Position numbers and translations under genes: made by a program. From Bradyrhizobium sp. (GTDB lineage: Bacteria; Pseudomonadota; Alphaproteobacteria; Rhizobiales; Xanthobacteraceae), in assembly GCF_030654605.1 (NCBI RefSeq), contig NZ_JAURXB010000158.1:1-62649 (forward strand): DNA of 62,649 nucleotides, given 5' to 3'. The notes beneath the pieces were generated by a model that was not told where the DNA came from, searched no databases, and saw only the letters and a program-made list of their open reading frames with translations. Positions 51,306-60,525 of the stretch are shown one piece after another; position 1 is the stretch's first letter; each line of letters starts with the position of its first letter.

Positions 51306-53630
51306 TCACACCCCCGCTTTCGCGTCCCGGATCGCCTGCCAGACCTTCATCGGCGTCAGCGGCGTGGCGAGGTTCTTGATGCCGAGTTCGCTGAGCGCGT
51401 CGATGACGCCGTTGACGAGGCAGGGGGTGCCGCCGATCGTGCCGGATTCGCCGCAGCCCTTGGCGCCGAGCGGGTTGGTCTTGCAGGGTGCTGAGTCGTC
51501 GAGCGCGACCGCGATCGGCGGGATGTCGTCGGCGCGCGGCAGGCAATAGTCCTGGTAGCTCGCGGTCAGCAACTGGCCTTCGGGGTCGTAGCTGACGCCC
51601 TCGTACAGCGCCTGGCCGATGCCCTGGGCGACGCCGCCGTGAATCTGGCCGGTTACCAGCATCGGATTGACGGCCACGCCGACGTCGTCGACCGTGGTGT
51701 AGCGCACGATTTTCGTCACGCCGGTCTCGGGATCGATCTCGACTTCGCAGATATGGGTGCCGTTCGGCCAGCTCGGGCCGTCGACCTCGCCCTCGCTGTC
51801 GACGCTGAGCCGCGCGCCGCTTTCCTTCTTCGCGATCTCGAACAGGCCGATCCGCTTGTCGGTGCCGACCACGGTCAGCATGCCCTCGCGGTATTCGATG
51901 TCCTCGACGGAAGCCTCCAGAATATTCGAGGCCTTCTCGCGAGCCTTCGCGATCATGTCGGCGGCGGATACCGCCAGCGCAGTGCCGCCGACGAACAGCG
52001 AGCGCGAGCCGACGCTGCCGAAGCCGGTGGCGAGATCCGTATCGCCTTGCACGATGTCGATCTTGTCCATGGAGATGCCGAGCGCGTTCGACGCCATCTG
52101 CGTGAAGGTGGTCTGCAGGCCCTGCCCCATCGCCATGGTGCCGGAATGCAGGATGATGCGGCCTTCCGCGGTGGCGTGCAGGCTGACCTTTTCGGTGTGG
52201 GCGCGGCCGCCGGTCCATTCGATATAGCTGGTGAGGCCGCGGCCGTAGAGCAGGCCCTTCTTCTTCGCCGCCTTTTTGCGCGCGGCAAAACCGTCCCAGT
52301 CGGCAAGCTTCGAGGCGCGCTCCAGCATGTGGGCGAACGCGCCGGAATCATAGACCTGTCCGACCGGGTTGGTGTAGGGCAGTTGCGCCGGCTTGATGTA
52401 GTTGACCTTGCGGATGGCGCGCGGGTCCATCCCGATCTGCCTTGCTGCGGCATCCATCAGCCGCTCGACGATGAAGACGCCTTCGGGGCGGCCCGCGCCA
52501 CGATAGGCGCCGACCGGTGCGGTGTGGGTCATCACGGACTTGACCTCATAATGCACCAGCGGCAGGTCGTAGACGCCAGACTGCACGAACGGCCCGAGCA
52601 CCAGCGGGATGATATTGCCGGCGCCGGAGCTATAGGCGCCGGTGCCGCCGACCGAGCGCACCCGATAGGCCAGCACGCGGCCCCTGGCGTCGAGCGCGAA
52701 CTCGCCGGTCGAGGTGAGATCGCGGCCATGGGTGCCGCCGACGAATTCATCGGTGCGGTCGCCGCGCCAGCGCACCTTGCGGTTCAGCTTGGTCGCGGCA
52801 TAGGCGACGATGCCGTCTTCCGGATAGAGGCTGGTCTTCTGGCCAAAACCACCGCCGATATCGCCGACCAGCACGCGGATGCTCTCCTTCGGCCGCTTCA
52901 AGACCGCATCCGCCAGGAGGTCGCGGGTCGAACCCGGCGTCTGCGACTGCACATGCAGGATCAGTCGTCCGGTTTTCTTCTCGATCTCGGCAATGGTCGA
53001 GCGCGGCTCCATCGCGGACGGAACGAGGCGCTGGCTGACCAGCTCGAGCGAAACCTTATGCGCAGCGCTGGCGAACGCGGCTTCCACCTTGGCGGCGTCG
53101 CCATAGCTCATGGCGGCGACGATGTTGTCCGGCGCCTCGGCCCACACCACCGGCGCGCCGGGCTTTGTCGCTTCAACCGGATCGACCACCGACGGCAACA
53201 CTTCATAGTCGATCGCGATCGCCTCCGCCGCGGTCTGCGCCGCCACCCGCGATGTTGCCACCACGGCGGCCACGGCCTCGCCGGCATAGCGCACGATTTC
53301 ATGGGCCAGCAGCCGGCGCGGCGGCACCGTCATCGGCTTGCCGTCCGGCCGCATGAACACCGCCAGCGTCGGGATGGTGCCGATGTCGTCGGCGACGAGG
53401 TCGGCGCCGGTGTAGACCGCCTCGACGCCGGGCATCGCGGCGGCCGTCTTGCTGTCGATCGAGGTAATTTTGGCATGGGCGTGCGGCGAGCGCAGCACGT
53501 GCAACCACAGCGCGCCGTCTTCCGGCTTGTCGTCGATGAACTGCCCCTTCCCGGTGAGCAGTCGCTGGTCTTCAAGACGCTTGACGGGCTTGCCCGCACC
53601 GAAACGCAGATTGCCGGGAAGAATGTTCAT
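51306..53630 (-). CDS. CoxL-like molybdopterin-binding subunit (xanthine dehydrogenase family)
   Basis: 774 residues from the ATG at 53630. The active-site loop is AYRGAGR, the form II type, not the AYxCSFR of form I CO dehydrogenase, so CO oxidation is not implied. Mo-cofactor segments GGFGQKTSLYPE, GRGLTSYIE and the catalytic Glu in GCGESG are present. The flavin (CoxM) and iron-sulfur (CoxS) subunits that such enzymes need are not adjacent. It lies 90 bases downstream of the HtrA-like gene in the same direction. Confidence 0.85.
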   Translation of the reverse strand: MNILPGNLRFGAGKPVKRLEDQRLLTGKGQFIDDKPEDGALWLHVLRSPHAHAKITSIDSKTAAAMPGVEAVYTGADLVADDIGTIPTLAVFMRPDGKPMTVPPRRLLAHEIVRYAGEAVAAVVATSRVAAQTAAEAIAIDYEVLPSVVDPVEATKPGAPVVWAEAPDNIVAAMSYGDAAKVEAAFASAAHKVSLELVSQRLVPSAMEPRSTIAEIEKKTGRLILHVQSQTPGSTRDLLADAVLKRPKESIRVLVGDIGGGFGQKTSLYPEDGIVAYAATKLNRKVRWRGDRTDEFVGGTHGRDLTSTGEFALDARGRVLAYRVRSVGGTGAYSSGAGNIIPLVLGPFVQSGVYDLPLVHYEVKSVMTHTAPVGAYRGAGRPEGVFIVERLMDAAARQIGMDPRAIRKVNYIKPAQLPYTNPVGQVYDSGAFAHMLERASKLADWDGFAARKKAAKKKGLLYGRGLTSYIEWTGGRAHTEKVSLHATAEGRIILHSGTMAMGQGLQTTFTQMASNALGISMDKIDIVQGDTDLATGFGSVGSRSLFVGGTALAVSAADMIAKAREKASNILEASVEDIEYREGMLTVVGTDKRIGLFEIAKKESGARLSVDSEGEVDGPSWPNGTHICEVEIDPETGVTKIVRYTTVDDVGVAVNPMLVTGQIHGGVAQGIGQALYEGVSYDPEGQLLTASYQDYCLPRADDIPPIAVALDDSAPCKTNPLGAKGCGESGTIGGTPCLVNGVIDALSELGIKNLATPLTPMKVWQAIRDAKAGV

Positions 53631-53720
53631 CAGTTGGTCCTTCGAGTCTCTTGTTCGCAGGCGGGTTTTAACGGATTTTGCGATGGAAACAACTGACCGA
53701 ACCAGCCTCACATTTGAGCA

Positions 53721-54827
53721 CTATGACGGTCGGCCGATGTCCACGACGTCGACGTCAAGACTGCGCGACTGCGAGCCCCGTTTCACGGTCAATTTCACCG
53801 ATCGGCCGGCGCCGATCTGCTCGATCTCGTCGGTGAGGTCCGAAAGCCGCCGAACGGCCTTGCCGTTGACCTCGGTGATGACATCCCCGAGCGCCCCGGT
53901 GGGGAAGTCGACACCACGGATCCCCGCGCGTTCCGCCGGACCTGCGGGCACCGTGCGAACGACGATCAATCCTTCGATCCCGAGCCGGGTCGCAAGCGCC
54001 TCGTTCGCCGCCACGATACCGATCCCCGGGGTGGGCACGCGGCCGGTTCGAATGAGTTCGGGCACGACGCGGTTGACGATATCGACCGGTACCGCGAAGC
54101 CGATTCCGGCGCTGGTTCCCGACGGTGAAATGATCGCGGTGGTGACGCCGATCAGCCGACCCGCGGAGTCCAGCAGCGGCCCACCCGAGTTGCCGGGATT
54201 GATCGCGGCATCGGTCTGGATGACGTTGGCGATTTCGCGGCCGCTGCTGGTCGGCAGCCGCCGCTTCAGCGCGCTGATGATGCCGCTGGTCATCGATTGA
54301 TCAAGCCCGAACGGATTGCCGATCGCAAAGGCGGCTTGCCCGACTTTCAGGTCGGCCGAACTTCCGAGCGCAAAGGGCGGCGGCGGCTGCCGCGCATTCC
54401 GGATCCGCAGCACGGCAAGGTCATAATTCGGCGCAACGCCGATCACCTCGGCCTCGGCCACTTCACCCGAGGCAAAGCGAAGCGCGACGGTCTTTGCACC
54501 CTGGACGACGTGGTCGTTGGTGACGACATGGCCCTGGTGATCCCAGATGAAGCCGGTGCGGGATGACGATGGGCCTCCGCCTGGCGACGATGGCATTTCG
54601 TCCTCGGAAATCAGGTCGGCGCCGGACCGTGCCGCGACCTGCACCACCGACGGGGATACCCGCTCGAAGATTTCAATCGCTCCCCTTTCGGCCTCTGAAA
54701 ACGCGCCGCGCTGTTCGACTGCTCGCGCCACCGAGGTTGTCGACGGGGTGAGCCAGAATTTCCCGCCGATGAGCGCCAGTACCAGCGCCGCGACGGCTGC
54801 CAGAGCCAGAGTGGTGCGACGGTCCAT
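53721..54827 (-). CDS. HtrA/DegP-like serine protease with PDZ domain
   Basis: 368 residues. An N-terminal hydrophobic anchor (about 5-25) places it in the periplasm, tethered or cleaved. The catalytic triad is complete: His106 (TNDHVV), Asp136 (NYDLAVL) and Ser214 (NPGNSGGPLL). A single PDZ domain follows (about 265-360; PGIGIVAANEALATRLGI, GDVITEVNGKAV). One PDZ and an uncleaved-type anchor resemble DegS more than DegP. Likely role: envelope protein quality control. Confidence 0.88.
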   Translation of the reverse strand: MDRRTTLALAAVAALVLALIGGKFWLTPSTTSVARAVEQRGAFSEAERGAIEIFERVSPSVVQVAARSGADLISEDEMPSSPGGGPSSSRTGFIWDHQGHVVTNDHVVQGAKTVALRFASGEVAEAEVIGVAPNYDLAVLRIRNARQPPPPFALGSSADLKVGQAAFAIGNPFGLDQSMTSGIISALKRRLPTSSGREIANVIQTDAAINPGNSGGPLLDSAGRLIGVTTAIISPSGTSAGIGFAVPVDIVNRVVPELIRTGRVPTPGIGIVAANEALATRLGIEGLIVVRTVPAGPAERAGIRGVDFPTGALGDVITEVNGKAVRRLSDLTDEIEQIGAGRSVKLTVKRGSQSRSLDVDVVDIGRPS

Positions 54828-54951
54828 CCTTTCACCTCGTTAGCAAATTCAGCCCATTGCGGGGTAATATGCTGGCTGCCGGACCCAGCCGCGCCAGGTG
54901 CAAGAACGTCTCAACGGGCCAGAAGTTTCTGGCAGTCCCGGCGGCAAACGG

Positions 54952-55839
54952 TCAGGAAACCGCGCCCGCCACCTCCCGCAACACCGCCTCGACGGCCTTG
55001 CGCTCCTCCGCCGTCAGCGCGGCCTGCGGCGGCACGGGGTCGCCGACCTCGTAGCCCTGGATCGCCAGCCCGGCCTTGATGCAGGCGGCGAGGTTGTAGC
55101 GCGCGAAGGCCTCGTTGATGCGCCACAGCCGGCGCTGCAGCTTCAGCGCATCGTCCCAGCGCGCGGCCTTGCAGAGGTTGTAGAGTTCGACGCTTTGCTC
55201 GGGGATGATGCAGGCCGGCCCCGCCATCCAGCCGACCCCGCCGATCAGCATCACCGCGGCCGGGATATGCGCCGACGCCGAGAATACCTTTATGTTGTCG
55301 CCGCAGCGATTCATGATCGACAGCAGCCGCCCGGTATTGGTCGAGGCGTCCTTGATGTAGCCGATGCGGGGATGCGCCGCGAGCCGCGCGATGACGTCGA
55401 GCGTGAGATCCGAGCGCTGGAATTGCGGATTGGTGTAGATCACCACGGGAATGTCGACCGCGTCCGCGATGGCGCGAAAATAGGATTCGACCTGGCGATC
55501 GCTGAGCGGAAAATACGCTTCCAGGATCGCCAGAATGCCGTCGGCGCCGAGCTTCTGGCAGGCTTTGGCCTGGGCCACCGCATCCGCCGTCGAGGTCGAA
55601 GCGACGCCGGCGACCACAGGCACGCGGCCTCTTGCCACCTCGATCGTGGTCTGCACCACGGCCTGACGCTGCGCGTTGTCGAGATAGGCAAACTCGCCGG
55701 TCGAGCCGAGCGGCGTCAGTCCGTGCACGCCGGACTTGATGAGATCGTCGCAAAGACGGCCGAGCACATCGGTGCGGATCTGGCCTGCGGGATCGATCGG
55801 GGAGACGAGATAGGGGAAGACGCCGTGGAAATCGGTCAT
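54952..55839 (-). CDS. DapA-family aldolase/lyase (dihydrodipicolinate synthase-like)
   Basis: 295 residues. The class I aldolase barrel has Tyr135 (VIYTNPQ) and Schiff-base Lys163 (GYIKDAS), and the pyruvate-binding GSTGEF loop at 45-50. True DapA residues for lysine synthesis are not all evident, so it may be a sugar-acid or N-acetylneuraminate-type lyase. It stands alone between the HtrA-like gene and a small exported peptide gene. Confidence 0.82.
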   Translation of the reverse strand: MTDFHGVFPYLVSPIDPAGQIRTDVLGRLCDDLIKSGVHGLTPLGSTGEFAYLDNAQRQAVVQTTIEVARGRVPVVAGVASTSTADAVAQAKACQKLGADGILAILEAYFPLSDRQVESYFRAIADAVDIPVVIYTNPQFQRSDLTLDVIARLAAHPRIGYIKDASTNTGRLLSIMNRCGDNIKVFSASAHIPAAVMLIGGVGWMAGPACIIPEQSVELYNLCKAARWDDALKLQRRLWRINEAFARYNLAACIKAGLAIQGYEVGDPVPPQAALTAEERKAVEAVLREVAGAVS

Positions 55840-55893
55840 GGACCGACTTTAGAGCCCGCGCAGCGTCCGGGTCAAATGTCTGCAGAAACGCTG

Positions 55894-55919
55894 ACGGCCC
55901 GGAGCTTCCTCCGGGCCGT
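55894..55919 (-). terminator. Hairpin terminator for the Gly/Tyr-rich gene
   Basis: ACGGCCCGGAG and CTCCGGGCCGT form a perfect 11-pair stem with loop CTTC, just past the stop at 55931 on the minus strand. The T-run is weak. Confidence 0.6.
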
Positions 55920-55930
55920 TGCCGAAACCA

Positions 55931-56191
55931 TCAGCGCCAACCGCGGTGGCGGCTGACATACACCGGCGTGCCGTAGCTGTAGTAGGCCGGTCCGCCGTAG
56001 TAATGGCCATGGCCATAACCATAACCATAGCCGTGATTGTTGACGACGGTGTCCGCCACAATGGCGACGGTGGCCACTGCCGCCAATGCGGCCAGGCCGG
56101 CACCCACGCGTCCGCCACGTGCTTCCGCCGGCGCGGTCGCGACCGCAGCGAGGGCGGCAACCGTGGCAATGGTCAAAGCAAACTTTTTCAT
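55931..56191 (-). CDS. Small exported Gly/Tyr/His-rich protein
   Basis: 86 residues; the ATG at 56191 follows AAGGGG. A signal peptide (KFALTIATVAALAAVATAPAEA) precedes a hydrophobic stretch (VGAGLAALAAVATVAIVADTVV), then NNHGYGYGYGHGHYYGG. Similar short Gly-Tyr peptides are common in Bradyrhizobium; no function is known. Membrane association of the second hydrophobic stretch is likely. Confidence 0.75.
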   Translation of the reverse strand: MKKFALTIATVAALAAVATAPAEARGGRVGAGLAALAAVATVAIVADTVVNNHGYGYGYGHGHYYGGPAYYSYGTPVYVSRHRGWR

Positions 56192-56436
56192 CCGAAATCC
56201 CCTTTTTCAATCATGCCCCACAGACGGGTGTGGTTGGCAAATCCGTGATTTTGTGTCCGCCTGAACGAGACCCTAGGCCGGACCGGCGGCGACTTATGTG
56301 CGCGGCGTCACACGCGCTTCGGCGGAGCGCCAATCGCGGGCCAAATGTGCGACATCGGCGTTCTTTCCCGGCAGGGGGTCAGGGATAGAATAGCCAATGG
56401 TTGTCCATCGCCATGTGTGAGCCGGAGGACGACGAC

Positions 56437-56606
56437 ATGAACCCGAGAATTGTGGCCGTGATCGGAATTTTCTCCGCGCTTACATGATCGTCAATCTGGC
56501 AATGGGCTCGAAGAATTTTCAGGGCGTCGGTTTCGTCGACGCTGAAGCTCCTGTTACGGTCGAATTCGAGATCGACCGTATTTCGGCCTGGCAAATCGAT
56601 CCCTGA
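56437..56606 (+). pseudogene. Small membrane protein gene with probable one-base deletion
   Basis: An ATG at 56437 with GGAGG about 8 bases upstream opens MNPRIVAVIGIFSAL, a hydrophobic helix, but the frame stops at 56485. The next frame, in register from about 56481, continues YMIVNLAMGSKNFQGVGF... to a stop at 56604-56606. Adding one base near 56481 would give a single 56-residue protein with one long helix. This is either a real frameshift or a sequencing error. It ends 11 bases before the GH1 gene. Confidence 0.5.
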
Positions 56607-56617
56607 CGGAGAAGCCG

Positions 56618-58093
56618 ATGTTCTCAGGATTTTCGCGTCGGCATTTTGCCAAGCTCACGGGGCTTTCCGCCTTTTTTGGGCTGGCGGCGACGCCCGCGAA
56701 GCCCGCGGATGGTGACGCCAGGCCGGCAGCCGAGCGGCACGCGCCGTTCCCCTTTCCGAACGATTTCGTCTGGGGCACCGCCACATCGTCCTATCAGATC
56801 GAGGGCGCCGTCAACGAGGACGGCCGCGGCCGTTCGATCTGGGACACGTTTGCCCATACGCCGGGCAAGATCGAGGACGGCAGCAACGCCGACCGCGCCA
56901 ACGATCACTATCACCGCTACAAGGAAGACGTCGGCCTGATCCGGGATCTCGGCGTCAAGGCCTATCGGTTTTCGATCGCGTGGCCGCGGGTGTTTCCGGA
57001 GGGAAGCGGCGCTGCGAATCCCAAGGGGCTCGATTTCTACAACCGACTGGTCGATGAGCTCCTGAACAACGGCATCGAGCCCTACGCGACGCTGTATCAC
57101 TGGGATTTGCCGCAGGCGCTGCAGGACCGTGTCGGCGGCTGGCAATCCAGCGACACCTCGAAGGCGTTCGGCGACTACGCGGGTTACGTGGCCGAGCGCC
57201 TGAGCGATCGCGTGAAGAACATCTTCACCCTCAACGAGGCCGGACGATTTCTGAATTTCGGTTACGGCTGGGGCATCGATGCGCCGGGCCTGAAACTGCC
57301 GCTGGGCGAACTCAACCAGGCCCGTCATCACGTGGTGCTGGCACACGGCCTCGCCGTGCAGGCGATCCGCGCCAAGGCGCGCGCCGGCACCAAAGTCGGC
57401 CCGGCGGAAAACATCGCGGCCTGCGTGCCGGCGTTCGACACCCCTGAACATGTCCGCGCCGCCGAGATGGCGACGCGCGAATTGAACGCGGGCTTTCTCG
57501 GCGTGATCCTGGAGGGCAAATATACCGACGGCTTCCTTGAATTTAACGGCAAGGACGCCCCCAAATTCACCGCCGAGGAATTGAAGATCATCGGCGCCAA
57601 AAACGACTTCGTCGGCCTCAATATCTACGCGCCGCAATTCTACATCGCCGCCTCCGACAGGAAGCCCGGCTGGTCCGTGCTGCCCATCCCCGCCTCGTTC
57701 CCGCACATGAACTCGGAATGGCTGAAAGTCGGCCCCGAGGTGATCTACTGGGCGCCGCGGCTGGCCGCCAAGGTCTGGGACATCGACACCATCTACATCA
57801 GCGAGAACGGCACCTCCTCGGAGGACAAGCTTGGCCCCGACGGAAAGGTCTACGACCTCGACCGCATCATGTACCTGCGCAACTACCTCTCCCAGCTGCA
57901 GCGCGCGACCTCGGAAGGCGTGCCGGTAAAGGGCTATTTCCTGTGGAGCCTGATGGACAATTTCGAATGGATCTTTGGATTTGAAAAGCGGTTCGGCGTG
58001 TACCGGGTGGACTTCGAAACACAGGCGCGGGTGGCAAAACTCAGCGCCTCATTCTTTCGCGACGTGGTGGCGCGGAACGGGATCGGGGTGTGA
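56618..58093 (+). CDS. Tat-exported GH1 beta-glucosidase-like enzyme
   Basis: 491 residues. The N-terminus SRRHFAKLTGLSAFFGLAA is a twin-arginine signal, unusual for GH1 enzymes, which are generally cytosolic. The family fold is clear: FVWGTATSSYQIEGA, RFSIAWPRVFPEG, YHWDLPQALQ. The acid/base region reads TLNEAG (Glu207) where nearly all GH1 have NEP, and the nucleophile is Glu396 (ISENGTS). A periplasmic glycosidase is inferred. Its 3' end overlaps the neighbouring bisC gene by 45 bases, tail to tail. Confidence 0.88.
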   Translation: MFSGFSRRHFAKLTGLSAFFGLAATPAKPADGDARPAAERHAPFPFPNDFVWGTATSSYQIEGAVNEDGRGRSIWDTFAHTPGKIEDGSNADRANDHYHRYKEDVGLIRDLGVKAYRFSIAWPRVFPEGSGAANPKGLDFYNRLVDELLNNGIEPYATLYHWDLPQALQDRVGGWQSSDTSKAFGDYAGYVAERLSDRVKNIFTLNEAGRFLNFGYGWGIDAPGLKLPLGELNQARHHVVLAHGLAVQAIRAKARAGTKVGPAENIAACVPAFDTPEHVRAAEMATRELNAGFLGVILEGKYTDGFLEFNGKDAPKFTAEELKIIGAKNDFVGLNIYAPQFYIAASDRKPGWSVLPIPASFPHMNSEWLKVGPEVIYWAPRLAAKVWDIDTIYISENGTSSEDKLGPDGKVYDLDRIMYLRNYLSQLQRATSEGVPVKGYFLWSLMDNFEWIFGFEKRFGVYRVDFETQARVAKLSASFFRDVVARNGIGV

Positions 58094-60421
58094 AACCACC
58101 GGCGGATCATAGGCCTGGATCGGCGGCAGGTTGCCGTCGAAGCGTTCGGCCTCGACGGTCGTCAACTGCCCGGTGCAGCCCTGCGCCAAAGCGGATGTGC
58201 CGATGTCGCGCGTGAGAACATTCGGATTGCCGTGCACGCAGAGCGGGGCTTCTTCGCTTGGGTCGGCGGGGTCGTACCACGCGCCGGTCGGCAACTGGAC
58301 TACCCCGCGCCTGATGTCGTCGGTGACGCGGACGCCGGCCAGGCAGGCGCCGCGCTCGTTGAACAGACGGATGATGTCGCCGTCGGCAATGCCGCGCGCG
58401 GCGGCGTCGGCCGGATGCATGCGGGCGACCTCGCGGCCGCGATGCTTCGAGCCCGCGCTGTGCGCACCGAAGTCGAGCTGGCTGTGCAACCGCGTCGCGG
58501 GCTGGTTGGAGACCAGGATCAGCGGCGTCGATGGCGCCGGCTGCACCGGCGCGAGCCAGGTCGGATGACCGGGACAGGACGGCTCATCGAAGCCCGCGAT
58601 GGTTTTTGAGAAGATCTCGACCTTGCCGCTGGGAGTCGGCAGCTTCGCCGCTTCAGGATCGTCGCGGAAACGCCTGATCTGTCCGCCATCGTCGTCCTGT
58701 TGCGGCATGATCAGGCCGTCGCTCGCCCAGAATGTTTCGAAATCGGGCGCCGGCAAATCCATCCCCGCCAGACCCTTCCTTGTCGGCTCATACAGGTGCT
58801 CCAGCCACTGGCGGACCGTGCGGCCCTCGGTGAAGGCTTCGCGGGCGCCGAGACGTTCGGCCAGGTCGGAGAAGATTTCGTAATCGTCGCGCGCCTCGCC
58901 ATAGGGCGGCGCGATTCGCGGCATCGGCACCAGCAACGGATCGTTGGAACTGCCGCCGATATCCTCGCGCTCCAGCGTCATGGTCGCGGGCAAGACGAAA
59001 TCGGCGTGGCGCGCCGTCGCGGTCCAGCCCAGTTCATGCACCACCAGCGTATCGACTTGCGCAAAAGCGCGCCGCAGCCGGTTGAGATCCTGGTGATGAT
59101 GGAACGGGTTGCCGCCGGCCCAGTAGACCAGGCGGATGTCGGGATAGGTCAGGGTCCTGCCGTTGTAGCGATAGGAGCCTCCGGGATCGAGCAGCATGTC
59201 GGCGATGCGGGCTACGGGGATGAATTCGGCGACGGCGTTGCGGCCCTGCGGCAGCGTCGGCAGCGGCACCGCGTTGTTGCGGCGTCCGTAATAGGCGATC
59301 GCGCCGAGCGCGTAGGCGTAGCCACCGCCCGGCAGGCCGATCTGCCCGAGCGCCGCGGCGAGCACCGCCCCCATCCAGACCGGCTGCTCGCCATGCTCGG
59401 CGCGTTGCAGCGAGTGCGAGACCACGATCAAGGCGCGGCGGCCGTGCAGGTTGCGGGCGAGCGCCACGATGGTGTCGGCGGCCACGCCTGATATGGCGGC
59501 CGCCCATGCCGCGTCCTTGGGCTGGCCGTCGGTCTCGCCCAGCAGATAGCTTGCGAATACCGGCCAGCCGACGGTATAGCGGTCGAGGAAATCGCGATCG
59601 TGCCGTCCTTCGACCACCAACGTGTGCACCAGCGCGAGCATCAGCGCGGTGTCGGTGCCGGGGATGTTGGCGATCCACTGCGAGCGCGCCTCCTCGGGCA
59701 GATCGCCACGCAGCGGGCTGACATGAACGAACTTGCAGCCGTTCGCACGGGCACGCGCCATGGCGCCGCGCTCGACATGCTGGCTGACGCTGCCGCCGGC
59801 CACCATGCTGTTCTTCAGCGCCATGCCGCCGAAGGCGACCACGATCTCGCTATGCGCGACGATCTGCTCCCAGGTCACGTTGCGCTTCGTCATCTGCTCG
59901 TAGTCGCCGATGATGTGAGGTATCAGGACCGAGGAAGCGCCGGAGCTGTAGGTGTTGACCGACCTGACATAGCCTCCCATCGCCATGTTGAGAAAGCGGT
60001 GGACCTGGCTTTGCGCATGGTGAAAGCGTCCCGCGCTCGACCAGCCATAGGATCCGCCGAACACCGAGCCTGCGCCATGATTCTCCCGCACACGGGCCAG
60101 CTCGGCGCCGAGCAGATCGAGTGCCGCGTCCCAGGACAGCGGAACGAACTCGTTGCGTCCGCGGCGTTCGTCAGGTCCACGTTTGCCTTCGAGCCATCCA
60201 CGGCGCACCATCGGCTGCGCCACCCGCGCGCGATGGCGCAAGGCGCCGGGAAAATTCTCGATGATGCGGTTCGGATCGGGATCGTCGGGATGCGGGCGAA
60301 CCCGCAATTCGTCGCCCTGCCAGCGCGCCGAAAAAGCGCCCCAGTGCGAAGTGTGCGGCCGGAAAGGCGCGTTGGATGCCGGAGCGGAATCGGAAGAGGT
60401 TTTTTCGACTATTTCGGTCAT
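58049..60421 (-). CDS. bisC: Molybdopterin oxidoreductase, biotin-sulfoxide-reductase-like
   Basis: 790 residues, no Tat signal, so cytosolic. GGSYGWSSAGRFHHAQSQ contains Ser129, the probable molybdenum ligand of DMSO-reductase-family S/N-oxide reductases. VYWAGGNPFHHHQDLNRL and SNQPATRLHSQLDFGAHS are family segments. The absence of an N-terminal 4Fe-4S Cys motif fits BisC-type enzymes. It may reduce biotin or methionine sulfoxide. Its final codons overlap the GH1 gene. Confidence 0.88.
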   Translation of the reverse strand: MTEIVEKTSSDSAPASNAPFRPHTSHWGAFSARWQGDELRVRPHPDDPDPNRIIENFPGALRHRARVAQPMVRRGWLEGKRGPDERRGRNEFVPLSWDAALDLLGAELARVRENHGAGSVFGGSYGWSSAGRFHHAQSQVHRFLNMAMGGYVRSVNTYSSGASSVLIPHIIGDYEQMTKRNVTWEQIVAHSEIVVAFGGMALKNSMVAGGSVSQHVERGAMARARANGCKFVHVSPLRGDLPEEARSQWIANIPGTDTALMLALVHTLVVEGRHDRDFLDRYTVGWPVFASYLLGETDGQPKDAAWAAAISGVAADTIVALARNLHGRRALIVVSHSLQRAEHGEQPVWMGAVLAAALGQIGLPGGGYAYALGAIAYYGRRNNAVPLPTLPQGRNAVAEFIPVARIADMLLDPGGSYRYNGRTLTYPDIRLVYWAGGNPFHHHQDLNRLRRAFAQVDTLVVHELGWTATARHADFVLPATMTLEREDIGGSSNDPLLVPMPRIAPPYGEARDDYEIFSDLAERLGAREAFTEGRTVRQWLEHLYEPTRKGLAGMDLPAPDFETFWASDGLIMPQQDDDGGQIRRFRDDPEAAKLPTPSGKVEIFSKTIAGFDEPSCPGHPTWLAPVQPAPSTPLILVSNQPATRLHSQLDFGAHSAGSKHRGREVARMHPADAAARGIADGDIIRLFNERGACLAGVRVTDDIRRGVVQLPTGAWYDPADPSEEAPLCVHGNPNVLTRDIGTSALAQGCTGQLTTVEAERFDGNLPPIQAYDPPVVSHPDPVPRHHVAKE

Positions 60422-60525
60422 TCGGAATCCCGCTCATCGCTGATCCGACACTACACCAGCATTCCCTGGGCTGCCATGCGCATGGACCGGTGAGGCTGCG
60501 CCGAAGCGCAGGTTCCGGAGGGCCG

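Noticed and set aside
51639..53696. Long open frame (685 codons) on the plus strand across the coxL-like gene
   Set aside because: It is the complement of a complete molybdoenzyme with intact active-site motifs; the antisense product has no recognisable fold.
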